Origin: Shinisaurus crocodilurus
Lineage: Eukaryota; Chordata; Lepidosauria; Squamata; Shinisauridae
Reading direction: 5' to 3'
Assembly (NCBI GenBank): GCA_021292165.1
Contig: CM037878.1
Span: 194,865,118 to 194,929,117, forward strand
DNA: 64,000 nt
In this document: piece after piece, positions 45,503 through 55,150 of the stretch
How the letters are laid out: each line of letters opens with the position of its first letter
Numbering within the stretch: position 1 is the first letter of the stretch
Notes under the pieces: generated by a model
Databases searched by the model: none
What the model was told of the DNA's origin: nothing
Seen by the model: only the letters and a program-made list of their open reading frames with translations
Program-made: the position numbers and the translations under genes

Positions 45503-46152
45503 GCTGGAGGTCCTACTCCGGATGGAAGGATCACCTGATGGGGTCATGTGACCCGTCCACAAACTCATCATGCCACCATGAACCAATAGAGAGAGGTTTC
45601 AGACAACTGCTTTTGATGGGGGAACAAAGGACCCCACATAAAAACTAGTTTTCTGCAGAAAAAGAAGAAAAAAGGCAGTGCTGCTAAAGATGATGAACCT
45701 AAAACTCTCTCTCAAGAAAAAGGAACCTGCTCTTTTCTTTCTCCCTAGACTTCTTTCTGTGTTGATTAGTGCCTACGTATCTTATACATCTCAAAGGGAG
45801 ATCTGTGATTCAAAGCCCACATTTAAAAATTGGGGAAACCACCTTCATTTAATTTATTTCAGGACTCGCAAAACCGCTCTGGGCCAATCCAGGAAGGGTT
45901 GGAGATGACCCTGGTGGGGTGCTTTCTTTCCCTGTGTACAGCAGCTGTCTAAAACCTCTTCCTGTTCGGCCACAATGGCATGCTGAGTTCATAGAGGGTG
46001 GTCACACGACCCCCTCACGTTTCCCCTCCATCAGGGGCAGGACCTCCGGATCTGGGACTTCCAGGGATGGTGTTGCATATGAATCCTGTGTGGTCACTTC
46101 CAGCCCCCCACATGTATGGCAGGGGTATAAACCGTCTTCATATCGGTCCATC

Positions 46153-46572
46153 TCAGCTTGACGAGTCCCTAGAGGGCTCAAATGACCCCCATCCGGTTGA
46201 TGCCTTCATCCGGAAAGGGCGTCTGGAGGTGGGACTTCCAGGGGATGGGGTGGGACTTCTGCCAGTAGCGGGGCTAAACCACCTGTCACATTTGAATAAG
46301 GGGCGGGGCTCAGAGTTAAATGTGAGGTAGCGTTTTTCAATACTCACTTGACCTTGGCTCTCTCCATCTCCCACAGCAGGCTCACCAAAGTCCAGGTCGA
46401 AGCACCTTTCCTTGTGCTTCACGGGGCTCCAGTCCAGGAGGGATGATGGAGAAGATGTTCCCAGGGCTGGATACAAAGAGGGTCTTTTGCTTCTCAATTC
46501 CCGCCCTGAAGCGTTAGGCATGGGCAGGTCCTGACACGGCAGGAGGCCTCTGGGAAGCGGTCTGCACACCAT
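46153..46572 (-). pseudogene. Exon-like block in unit A copy 2, frame-extended
   Basis: Carries the same peptide core as 44000-44236 (SSLLDWSPVKHKERCFDLDF). A 2 bp difference (CTCTCTCC against CTCTCC near 46360) shifts the frame and removes the stop, making a 139-codon frame. The extension runs through sequence that in copy 1 is intron-like, so it is unlikely to be functional. Confidence 0.3.
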
Positions 46573-46588
46573 GTTCAGTGCCTGTTCT

Positions 46589-47076
46589 GTAAGTAGGATC
46601 CACGTTGGTCACGCTTGGAGGCAAGGCTGGGGGCAAGGCAGGCCCTTAGAGAGCACTCTGCACGAAGTGTGGAAGGCAGGGAGAATTTTCAGGGAGATTG
46701 TCAGGTGGAGATGGAAAGCAAGGGGTCCACTGTCAGCGCAGGAAAAGAAGCCTGCAAAGCTCCCTGTGGAAATGGGTTGGGAAGTGTGTGAAGAAGGACC
46801 ACTGCCCCCCCCCCCGGAGCTTCGAGCTCTCAGCCAGAATGAAGAATGAAGGAATTGCATCACATCTGCTGTGGAGCTTCAGCCACATCTCCCCCCATTG
46901 GACCAAATCCAGTGGATGGAGGCCCTGAGCCATGGCCAGTGCTGCTGCTCCCCTGGCGTGTGCCTTCCTTTCCTTCAAGGCCAGGGAGCAGCAGGTGCTG
47001 GGGCGCTGATGGGGGGCAAAGCAGTGTGGCAGCCTGCCATGTGTGCCCCCTCCAGCAGGTCCGTGGATGATTCAGC
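46589..47076. other. GC-rich linker between duplications A and B
   Basis: Several overlapping chance frames; a C-run at 46806-46817. No splice-bounded gene recognised. Confidence 0.4.
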
Positions 47077-48534
47077 CCAGCAGTGGAAGTGGGGGGAGGG
47101 GCGTTGATGCTGAAAACCAGCAGTTGATCTGCACCCCCTGCAGAGCAGGACCAGTGGCCAAGGCAGCAGTCTTCTTGGTTGGCGAGCGAAGCAACACTGA
47201 TCACGGATTCTTCTGCGGGTGGGTGATCCTCCAAGAAGAGGGCTGTGTGTAAAGGAGTAACTCCAAGATCTCCCTAGTGGCACGTTTGACGATGGAGTTT
47301 TAACACGGGCAGCTTGAAACCTTTGAGAAATCCTCCTTGAGGATAAAGAAATTCCAGGGTTCTTCAAGATCGCTGCGGCCTTCTATCTTGAGGGTGTGTG
47401 TGTTGAAATTGTCCGGGATCTCTTGACAGGTGGGTATAGCATGGAGCTGGAGGCAGCAGGAGCAGGTGGGTGGGTGGGGGTCTCCTTGTCCGGTGGGCCT
47501 TTTGCTTCACGAGCTGCTGCAATCTGCTCCGGGGTTCTTGTCAATGGCCCTGGCATCTGGGTCCCGGCACAATGAAGCATCTTCGAGGAATCCTCCTTGA
47601 AGAACTGCTGTCTCCCGTCTTTCTCAGAGGGAGATGCCTGGCATTGCTTCCCTTCCATGAAGAGTCGAGAGAGACTTCCCACGGCCTAGTTCTGGGGTTT
47701 CGCTGCCGTGCTCATGCAGGCGTGGGCTGTGTCCAAGGGCCAGTCAAGGGTCTCCAGGAATAGAAGGTGGAAGTCTCCATCTCTCTCCCTCCTTTTCTTC
47801 CTCCTGGGTGGCCCCTCTTCATCCATGAGAGGAGCTCCTTCTCTTCTTCCAAGCGAGGCAGGCAACATCAGATCAGAGCCCCCCGAGAATCAGAAGGCAG
47901 GCCACCTCCCAGCCCTTCCAGGGTGCTTGTATTCTTCAGGGAGGATGGGAGGTTCTTCGAGTGGTCGCAAGCCGGAGAAGGAGCCCCGCGTTGTGTCAGA
48001 AGGATCCTTCTGAGAAATGTTTCCCTAAAGTATGGAGAGAGGCAGCATTTAAACTCTCTTCGGTTTTGCCTACAGAACACATTCGATCACTTCTGCAGAG
48101 TCAAACCAGGTGGGTTTTTTATTTGCTTTTTAGATACAGAGTGAGCCCACAATAAAACAGCATCACCCAATTGGTTCTGGTCTTCAGTTGATGTGCCCAA
48201 CTGTCCATCCTGCCTCCCCAGCCTCAGAAAATTCCATTGTGACCACCACAGCAGGGCTCACAATGGGATGTGCCATTGCAGCAATCCCCCTGACAACGGA
48301 AAGTGCCATTACACAGTTCTCCCTCTGCTGATATGCAAATAGACATCCCAAATAAGGTAAAGGGCTTACCTGTGAGTAAGTAATAGTCATGAGTGATACC
48401 CACCTATACAGAGCCTTGTAGAAGTGAGCAGTAGTTCTCTCCCGCCAACATTTAACTCCTGTGTTTATCAAAGCTGTCCATCCATACTATAGGAACATCG
48501 GGATCCGCCATATACTGAGTTGGACCCTTGGTCC
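47077..48534. repeat. Tandem duplication unit B, copy 1 (1.46 kb)
   Basis: Matches 48535-50591 with an offset of about 1457 bases, from CAGCAGTGGAAGTGGGGG to a truncated tRNA-Ala-like SINE ending CCCTTGGTCCA. The junction to copy 2 shows the shared bases CCA, consistent with a microhomology join. On the minus strand it holds frames with an interior TAG at the same place as copy 2. Confidence 0.93.
47383..47868 (-). pseudogene. Two in-frame segments split by a shared stop, unit B copy 1
   Basis: Minus-strand frames 47868-47686 and 47682-47383 lie in one register with one TAG between them (AACTAGGCCATGG). Copy 2 keeps the same arrangement. Peptides include DEEGPPRRKKRRERDGD and GPLTRTPEQIAAAREAKG. 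Further on (about 47310-47190), in another frame, is GDLGVTPLHTALF, which resembles an ankyrin repeat (G-x-TPLH-x-A). In this copy a TAG lies four codons before that motif. Family unknown; a decayed ankyrin-type gene is a guess. Confidence 0.25.
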
Positions 48535-48764
48535 AGCAGTGGAAGTGGGGGTAGGGGTGTTGGTGCTGAAAACCAGCAGTTAATCTGCACCCCCTGCAGA
48601 GCAGGACCAGTGGCCAAGAGGCAGCAGTCTTCTTGGTTGGTGAGCGAAGCAACACTGATCACGGATTCTTCTGGTGGTGGGTGATCCTCCGAGAAGAGGG
48701 CTGTGTGTAAAGGAGTAACTCCAAGATCTCCCTTGTGGCACATTTGACGATGGAGTTTTAACAC
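48468..48764 (-). pseudogene. Ankyrin-like peptide frame in unit B copy 2
   Basis: The minus frame reads MCHKGDLGVTPLHTALFSED near its start, matching the G-x-TPLH-x-A core of ankyrin repeats, then drifts into low-complexity Pro-rich sequence and crosses the duplication junction. Copy 1 has a stop where this copy has AAG, so at most one copy was open. One motif is weak evidence; the rest shows no further repeats I can trust. Confidence 0.25.
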
Positions 48765-48840
48765 AGGCAGCTTGAAACCTTTGAGAAATCCTTCTTGAAG
48801 ATAAAGAAATTCCAGGGTACTTCAAGATTGCTGCGGCCTT

Positions 48841-49428
48841 CTATCTTGAGGGTGTGTGTGTTGAAATTGTCCAGGATCTCTTGACAGGTGGGTAGAGCAT
48901 GGAGCTGGAAGCAGCAGGAGCAGGTGGGTGGGTGGGGGTCTCCTTGTCCGGTGGGCCTTTTGCTTCACGAGCTGCTGCAATCTGTTCCGGGGCTCTTGTC
49001 AACGGCCCTGGCATCTGGGTCCCAGCACAATGAAGCATCTTCGAGGAATCCTCCTTGAAGAACTGCTGTCCCCCGTGTTTCTCAGAGGGAGATGCCTGGC
49101 ATTGCTTCCCTTCCATGAAGAGTCGAGAGAGACTTCCCATGGCCTAGTTCTGGGGTTTCGCTGCCGTGCTCATGTAGGCGTGGGCTGTGTCCAAGGGCCA
49201 GTCAAGGGTCTCCAGGAATAGAAGGTGGAAGTCTCCATCTCTCTCCCTCCTTTTCTTCCTCCTGGGTGGCCCCTCTTCATCCATGAGAGGAGCTCCTTCT
49301 CTTCTTCCAAGGGAGGCAGGCAACATCGGATCAGAGCCCCCTCCCGGATCAGAAGGCGGGCCACCTCCAGCCCTTCCAGGGTGCTTGTATTCTTCAGGGA
49401 GGACGGGAGGTTCTTCGAGTGGTCGCAA
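48841..49428 (-). pseudogene. Two in-frame segments split by a shared stop, unit B copy 2
   Basis: Counterpart of 47383-47868. Frames 49428-49144 and 49140-48841 share a register with a single TAG between. The stop predates the duplication, since both copies have it. No recognised domain. Confidence 0.25.
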
Positions 49429-49872
49429 GCCGGAGAAGGAGCCCTGCGTTGTGTCAGAAGGATCCTTCTGAGAAATGTTTCCCTAAAGTATGGAGAGAGG
49501 CAGCATTTAAACTCTCTTCGGTTTTGCCTACAGAACACATTCGATCACTTCTGCAGAGTCAAACCAGGTGGGTTTTTTATTTGCTTTTTAGATACAGAGT
49601 GAGCCCACAATAAAACAGCATCACCCAATTGGTTCTGGTCTTCAGTTGATGTGCCCAACTGTCCATCCTGCCTCCCCAGCCTCAGAAAATTCCATTGTGA
49701 CCACCACAGCAGGGCTCACAATGGGATGTGCCATTGCAGCAATCCCCCTGACAACGGAAAGTGCCATTACACAGCTCTCCCTCTGCTGATATGCAAATAG
49801 ACATCCCAAATAAGGTAAAGGGCTTACCTGTGAGTAAGTAATAGTCATGAGTGATACCCACCAATACCAGAG

Positions 49873-50458
49873 TAGTGGTGGGACCGAGCCTTCAGCAGGC
49901 TCATGGCTCGCTCCGGGCTCGGGGCTTGCCCCTCTGCGGCGCCCGATCTCGCTCTTCAGAGCGGCGCAGAGCATTCTCCGCGCCGCTCGAGCCACCGCTT
50001 CCGTCACTGGAGGACCCCCCACCGCCGCTGCCAGACCGCCGCAGCAGCAGGACCCCCCCCGCCACCCCTGCAAACCCCCCCCCGCAGCCTACCTTGTCTT
50101 GCACACCACCTCTGCCGCCTCCGCCGCCTCCAGGGCCTCTGCTCCGGTGCGTTGAACCCCCGCCCGTGCTCTGTTTTGGCGGGGGGAACCAGGGCAACAG
50201 GGCTTAAACAGCCCTGTTGCCCTGGTTTCCCCCACCAAAAACAGAGCACGGGGGTCCAGCGCAACGGAGCATGGTCCCATCACGTCACTTCCTCCGCGTT
50301 GGAAGTGACGCGATGGGACCAGCGGGCGGGGAGGCAGGCTCTCTGCAGAGCCGGAGAGCCTGCAGGTAAGCCTGCGGGGGTGGCAGAGAGCCCGCGTGGA
50401 CACGAGCAGGCCCAGTTCGGGCCTCACTCGTGTCTGCTGGGCTACTCAGCTACATCCC
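49873..50458. mobile_element. GC-rich foldback DNA element, copy 1, with empty site known
   Basis: Flanked by TACCAGAG (49865-49872) and TATCAGAG (50459-50466), an 8 bp duplication with one mismatch. The paralogous site in unit B copy 1 is empty (TATACAGAG at 48405-48413). Inside are two nested hairpins: one with about 40 bp arms centred near 50208 (GAACCAGGGCAACAGGGCT / AGCCCTGTTGCCCTGGTTTC), and one at 50273-50320 (GGTCCCATCACGTCACTTCC / GGAAGTGACGCGATGGGACC). The 223-codon frame across it is spurious. Confidence 0.88.
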
Positions 50459-50544
50459 TATCAGAGGCTTGTAGAAGTGAGCAGTATTTCTCTCCCGTCC
50501 CGCCAACATTTAACTCCTGTTTTTTTTATCAAAGCTGTCCATCC

Positions 50545-50650
50545 ATAGGAACATCGGGATCCACCTTATACTGAGTCGGACCCTTGGTCCATCTATCCTA
50601 GTGCTGTCAACACCGACAGGTATCCACTCTCCAGTAACTGCAAGGCTCCT
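50545..50650 (-). mobile_element. tRNA-Ala-like SINE fragment, duplication breakpoint
   Basis: ATAGGAACATCGGGATCC, CTTATACTGAGTCGGACCC and TCCACTCTCCAGTAACTGC identify the family. The matching piece in unit B copy 1 (48491-48534) stops at TTGGTCCA, so the duplication endpoint lies inside this SINE. Confidence 0.75.
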
Positions 50651-51379
50651 GAGCTCAGCGGGAAGACGCAGGCCTCTATTAAGGCAACTGGGGCAGCTTT
50701 AAAAACCCGGGGCACAGCTCAGAAGATCCAGAGCCTATGCCTAGGTGGGCTCTCTTCTAACAGTGCCTATGCCCATCAGCCTCAGCTAGCCTGCCAATGG
50801 TCAGGAATGCAGGGGGGAGTTGTCCAAAACCTTTGGAGGGCACCGGGTTGTGGGAGGTAGGTGTCAGACATAATGGAGAACATCCTCTTACTTCCCTAGA
50901 GGGAGTGGAGGAGCTCTCCAAGTCCTCCTCCAAGGGAGAGATCTTAACCACATCAGCCTGGAATGCAAGAGGAGGCCGGAGGGGCCACTGAGGAGTGGGG
51001 CTCGCTTGCACCCCTCACAGTCACTGTTGTGCCTGGAGTGTTGGGGAAAATATGCATCCCTTCCCTGCTGGCTGGGGATGATGGGAGTTGTAGACCAACA
51101 CATCTGGAAGTCACCAGATTGGGGAAAGCTGCTTTGCACACACAAGTATACAAATGCAACACCATTCCAAGGGTGACACTGTAAACTGAAAGGCATTTTT
51201 TTTTTCTTATGTAGTCTCATAGAGGTAACCTTCAGCCTGGCTCCAGCTCCCCAGTGATCCTTGCCGGGTCTTCCATGAGCTCCAGCCAGCTGCTGCCTCT
51301 TTTTCTCCCAGGGGCAGGCACTGCTGCGCCAGCCCGAGATGCCATTCCAGTATTTACCCAATCATAGCAAGGTGGGGGG
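50651..51379. other. Mixed sequence with two MITE fragments
   Basis: Half-elements of the TCCAACCTGG foldback family lie at 50755-50870 and 51060-51135. A T-run lies at 51197-51206. No exon recognised. Confidence 0.45.
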
Positions 51380-51990
51380 ACCTTTTTTGGCTTTCTGTTT
51401 GAGTGATGGCACTCGGAGCCAATGGGGCTGCTGCAAACTTTATTGGTTCTGCATGGGGCTAGGAGCCAAACCCCGCCCTGCCTGCGGGGGTGGTGGTGTG
51501 TGTGGTGGTGGGAATGAAGCCCTTTAACAAAGCCAGGTGAGGAGCGGAGCAATGCGCTGGGGCTCCGTGGGGCAGGAGGCCGGCCTTGCATGGCGCGGCC
51601 TCAGAGGAATGAGCGCAGCGCTTCAGTCTCGCCCAGGTGCGTATGCGTGACCCCAGCCCAGCCCTGCGCTCGAGCCGCGGATCCTCCAGTGCCCCTCTCG
51701 GATGGCAGCCTCCGTGCTGTCTCTTTCAACAGCAGACTGGAAAGCCGGTGTGCCATTGACCTGTCCCGGCCACGGATCCAGATCAGGGAAAAGAAATCCC
51801 ACCCCCTACAAAAAAAAAAGAAGAAGAAAAAGGAGGGGGGCATTGGCAGAGCTTTTACACGGACGCAAGGGAGGGGAGAGATGGAGTTCGGATCGTGGGA
51901 AGGCGCTGGCAGAGGAGACGCGGAGAGCAGGTCGGCCGCAGCCTGCCAAGGGGAGGTCACCATCGCCTTGCACATTCCTGAGCCGCAGGA
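51380..51990. promoter_or_regulatory. Candidate CpG island / promoter
   Basis: CpG density is much higher than in the flanking DNA (for example around GGCGCGGCCTCAGAGG and CTCGAGCCGCGGATCC). CCAAT boxes occur in both orientations at 51358, 51419 and 51442 (ATTGG). A purine tract with an A-run lies at 51810-51835. No TATA box is evident. It could serve a gene on either strand; the long open frames in it are expected from GC content alone. Confidence 0.35.
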
Positions 51991-52064
51991 AGCGTCGGCT
52001 CAGTGACCTGCCTTCTAACCTTGCTGGTTGTGAAGCTGGCTGGATCATTGCTTCTAGCGACCCG

Positions 52065-52170
52065 GCGCCCTCCGGATGTGTTGGACTGCAATTCCCATCA
52101 TCCCCAGCCAGCCCAGACAATGGGAGCTGTTGTCCAATGCATCTGGATCAGCCTGCCAGGTTGTGGAAGG
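52065..52170. mobile_element. Foldback MITE
   Basis: GGATGTGTTGGACTGCAATT on the left mirrors AGCTGTTGTCCAATGCATCT on the right, with CCCATCATCCCCAGCCAGCC between. Same family as 6175-6318. Confidence 0.75.
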
Positions 52171-52261
52171 CTGTTATACTGGGAATGCGAGCTGGGTGTG
52201 AGGTCGAAGAGAGCAAAGATTCTGTTGCAACTGAACAGCTGTGGAAGGACTGCCCTGCTTC

Positions 52262-52658
52262 TAGCGGTGGATCCAAACCTGAGTCGGGGGCTCTCCGCGC
52301 CCCCGACTCAATTCTCCGCGGGGGGCGCCCCCCGACCCGATCTTCTGAGTGGCGCAGAGAGGTTCTCCGCGCCGCTCCATCGGGCATCTTCTGCCCTGTC
52401 GCGTCACTTCCGGGACCAGAAATGACGGGACGGGACCCTGCACAGGCGCAGAATGCGCCACAGGAGTCCAGCACGCCTGCGCAGGGTTCCGTCCCGTCAT
52501 TTCCGGTCCCGGAAGTGACGCGACGGGACAGAACGTACCACGCGGGCGGCTCGCCGTGGAGAGGGCAAGCCACTCCGAAGACCAAGGTAAGGCCTCGCCG
52601 GGCATGAGCGGGGCCAATTTCAGCCTCGTTTCTGCCTGGCGAGGCTCGTTTTCACAAG
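52262..52658. mobile_element. GC-rich foldback DNA element, copy 2
   Basis: Shares TCTTCTGAGTGGCGCAGAG and TTCTCCGCGCCGCTC with 49873-50458, and the same CGCGTCACTTCC / GGAAGTGACGCG hairpin core, here with arms of about 55 bp around 52455-52470. The end TAGCGGTGGATCC parallels TAGTGGTGGGACC of copy 1. The flanks do not give a clean target duplication. Confidence 0.75.
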
Positions 52659-53800
52659 CCTACCTTCTGTGCTTCCACTTCTTGGGAACCGGATTCTGCA
52701 CTCAATGGCTCATTAGTCTCTCTCTCCCTCTCCACCGTCACCCCCCCCCCATTTATTTTCTCTAGCTTTATCGACCCCCAACCTTGGTGTAGTCTTATGC
52801 ACATTTAGACAGAAAGAAGTTCTACAACTCCCAGCATTCCCCAGCCAGCTGCGAGCTGTAGGACGTCTTTCTGTCCCAAACACACATGGGATTGCATCCT
52901 TAGTGTGCTTAACTCCCAAGCTGCCCCCCTCTGGAAGCATTCTAAGGCTAAAAGCCGACAGTTAAGGGAGAGGCAAGGACTGGGTTGCCTGCCTCCACCC
53001 AAGTAGGTTTTGCAGGTTTTTGAATGTATGCAAAAGCCTGCCAAGCCTGTTGACCAGAGGTGAAGGTGAGCTGAAGTTGCCATCTAGGCTGCCGCTTTCA
53101 CAATGGCACAGGCTTCCTTGAGAGTCAATTCTCTTGAATGCGGAGGGTCGCAGGAGTTCTTTCCTTCCTTCCTTCCTTCCTTCCTTCCAGCATAGAACTC
53201 TTTTTAGAGTTCTGAGTAAACAGTCATAAGATAAGATTGGGTGGCACAATGGCCATCCTGCACCTGGTTACTTGGAAGAAAAGTCCTATTGGACAAAAGG
53301 GGCCTGGTTTCTGAATAACCATGGATCAGATTGGGCTTCATCTAAAATCGTTCTGCCCCTGGTGCATTATTGTCACTTATTGAGAGTTAGATATTCATAG
53401 AAGCAGGAGAAGCTGATCATGAATTTTGTGTCTTGCAGGGGGTGGTGAAGTTTGATGGCCCAGCTGCAGGATTCTCTTGAGAAGTGCAAGAACGTCTTCT
53501 CGGAGTGGCAGAGGAAACGTCCTGGAGAATTGTGGGGCACTCTTTTCTCTGGGTAAATAAATCAATACCCCTTTTTCATCTTTCATGTGTGAGTTGTGTA
53601 CAGTTTAAAAAGGGGTGGTGGTGTGAGGATGGACATTTGGAGCGCATCAGGTTGAGGAAAGGTGCCTTATGGTTTTCTTGGAGCATCACCAATCACAATG
53701 AGGTTGGCCAACAATGCGCAACATTCGTATTCGTGCTCCCTGTTTCTCTGCCTCCATCATACTGTCTGAATCATATTTGACATGGGCGCCAAGTGGGTCC
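52659..53800. other. Mixed sequence with MITE fragment and microsatellite
   Basis: An inverted-repeat fragment lies at 52797-52895 (TTTAGACAGAAAGAAGTTCT...GGACGTCTTTCTGTCC). A perfect (TTCC)n array lies at 53160-53189. A C-run lies at 52740-52750. Nothing coding recognised. Confidence 0.5.
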
Positions 53801-55150
53801 TAATGAAGACAGAGTCTAAACTTCAAACTGTAACAAGAAACATTTAAATGAATTAATCATGTGGGATTGTTGTAACATACACTGCAAGTTACAGAGGAGC
53901 ACAAGTACCATTGCAGCCCATTTTCTTAGTGAACAAATCCTTGCTAAATTTGTTCAAGTTCTTGTTGGGAGCAAAAGAATCCTTAACCTTTGTGCAAAGG
54001 CAGTTGTTTTGACTTCTGTATGATTTGATTTGTCTAACTAAATTATCCATGGCATTCTAGCACATTTTTCACATGAGGTTTTTATTGACCAGTTAATGCC
54101 AAAATGGGTGTTTAATTATCCCATAACCAAACATTCATTTCTGTTGTGGAGACTGTATTTTCAAGCCACTCTTTTAAAAGAAGTTAAAAATACATCACAA
54201 ATATGGTAGCTTCATGGGTGAGAAATAATTTTACAGCTGTAGAGATAAGCTAACATACAAAAATAAATACCCCTAAAGAATTTTGACAATAATTATCTAC
54301 AAAAAATATACTGACTAAAATAATCTAATAAAGTCTTCAAGAAACCATGACTGTAAATATATATGAGTAATTCCAAGAACAGAAATTTGCTATTTAAGTT
54401 GAGGTTTTAGCTTGGATTGCAGCAAGAGAAAGTATCTCAAGGCAAAGTAAATGGAAGCTAAAATGCATTCCCTTTTTTTTTTTAGTAGCATTTGATATTT
54501 AGCATGCACACTTGCTATTGCTCAACTCCCTGGGTGATTTTAGGATAATTATTATCAGAAGAGTTCAAAACAAAAGACCCTTTTCTATGTAAGAAAACAA
54601 AATGCAAATTACTCATGTGAGACATTCCCCTCCCCCCCACAAAAAGTATGAAATGACTGAATACATATTTCAGTTCCCGAGGGACAAAAATACAGCAGAG
54701 ATTTAAAGTAGTGTCAGCTTTGTGTTGGCTGATATTATCCAGACACAGGGAACTTAAATTGCTCTGTCTATCGGGCTGCCTCTGTTGTTCATTCACATCT
54801 GCTTAAGTCAATGAGCAGAAAGTGGGCTCTTCCACAGTCAAGATCATGTAACACAAGAATTTGTATGGCTTGCACTGTTTGCTAAACTATAGGTGACAAT
54901 GATACCTACCAGTTCAGTGTAGTGTTCATGCTGATGTAGAAAAACCCTACCTTGCATCCCAGCCAGATAAGAGGCGATTCTAGGCACTGCAATAAAAAAA
55001 CAAAAAACAAAACTATGTTAAGTGCTGAGCGGAGATATGATTTTTACCAGGAACCTGGGGTATCATATTACTTTACTAACACGGGACATTGCCATGTGAT
55101 CCTCATCTCTTAACTTACTTATATGTGTGCATTTATACCAGGGCCGGATC
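53801..55150. other. AT-rich repeat-free stretch
   Basis: No transposon fragment, microsatellite or exon is visible in about 1.3 kb, unusual for this window. Such clean AT-rich stretches in vertebrate gene deserts are often conserved regulatory DNA, but conservation cannot be judged from one sequence. Confidence 0.35.

Larger units (their letters stand above)
44512..46588. repeat. Tandem duplication unit A, copy 2 (about 2.08 kb)
   Basis: Second copy of 42166-44252, same order of contents: the AT-rich element (44865-45268), the 5S-headed SINE (45339-45502), the exon-like block (46342-46572). Small indels and scattered substitutions separate the copies; by eye they remain roughly 95 percent alike. 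Confidence 0.93.
48535..50591. repeat. Tandem duplication unit B, copy 2, with insertion
   Basis: Second copy of unit B. After removing the 586 bp element at 49873-50458 and one target copy, its length (about 1.46 kb) equals copy 1. The tRNA-Ala-like SINE at its end continues past the breakpoint (to about 50650). Confidence 0.93.

Noticed and set aside
49903..50574. 223-codon open frame on the + strand
   Set aside because: It runs through the GC-rich transposon insertion at 49873-50458 and into duplicated DNA, so it cannot be an ancestral gene.
51702..52607. 301-codon open frame on the + strand
   Set aside because: It crosses a CpG-rich patch, a foldback MITE and a GC-rich foldback element. 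Its length comes from high G+C and few stops, and no coherent domain appears.
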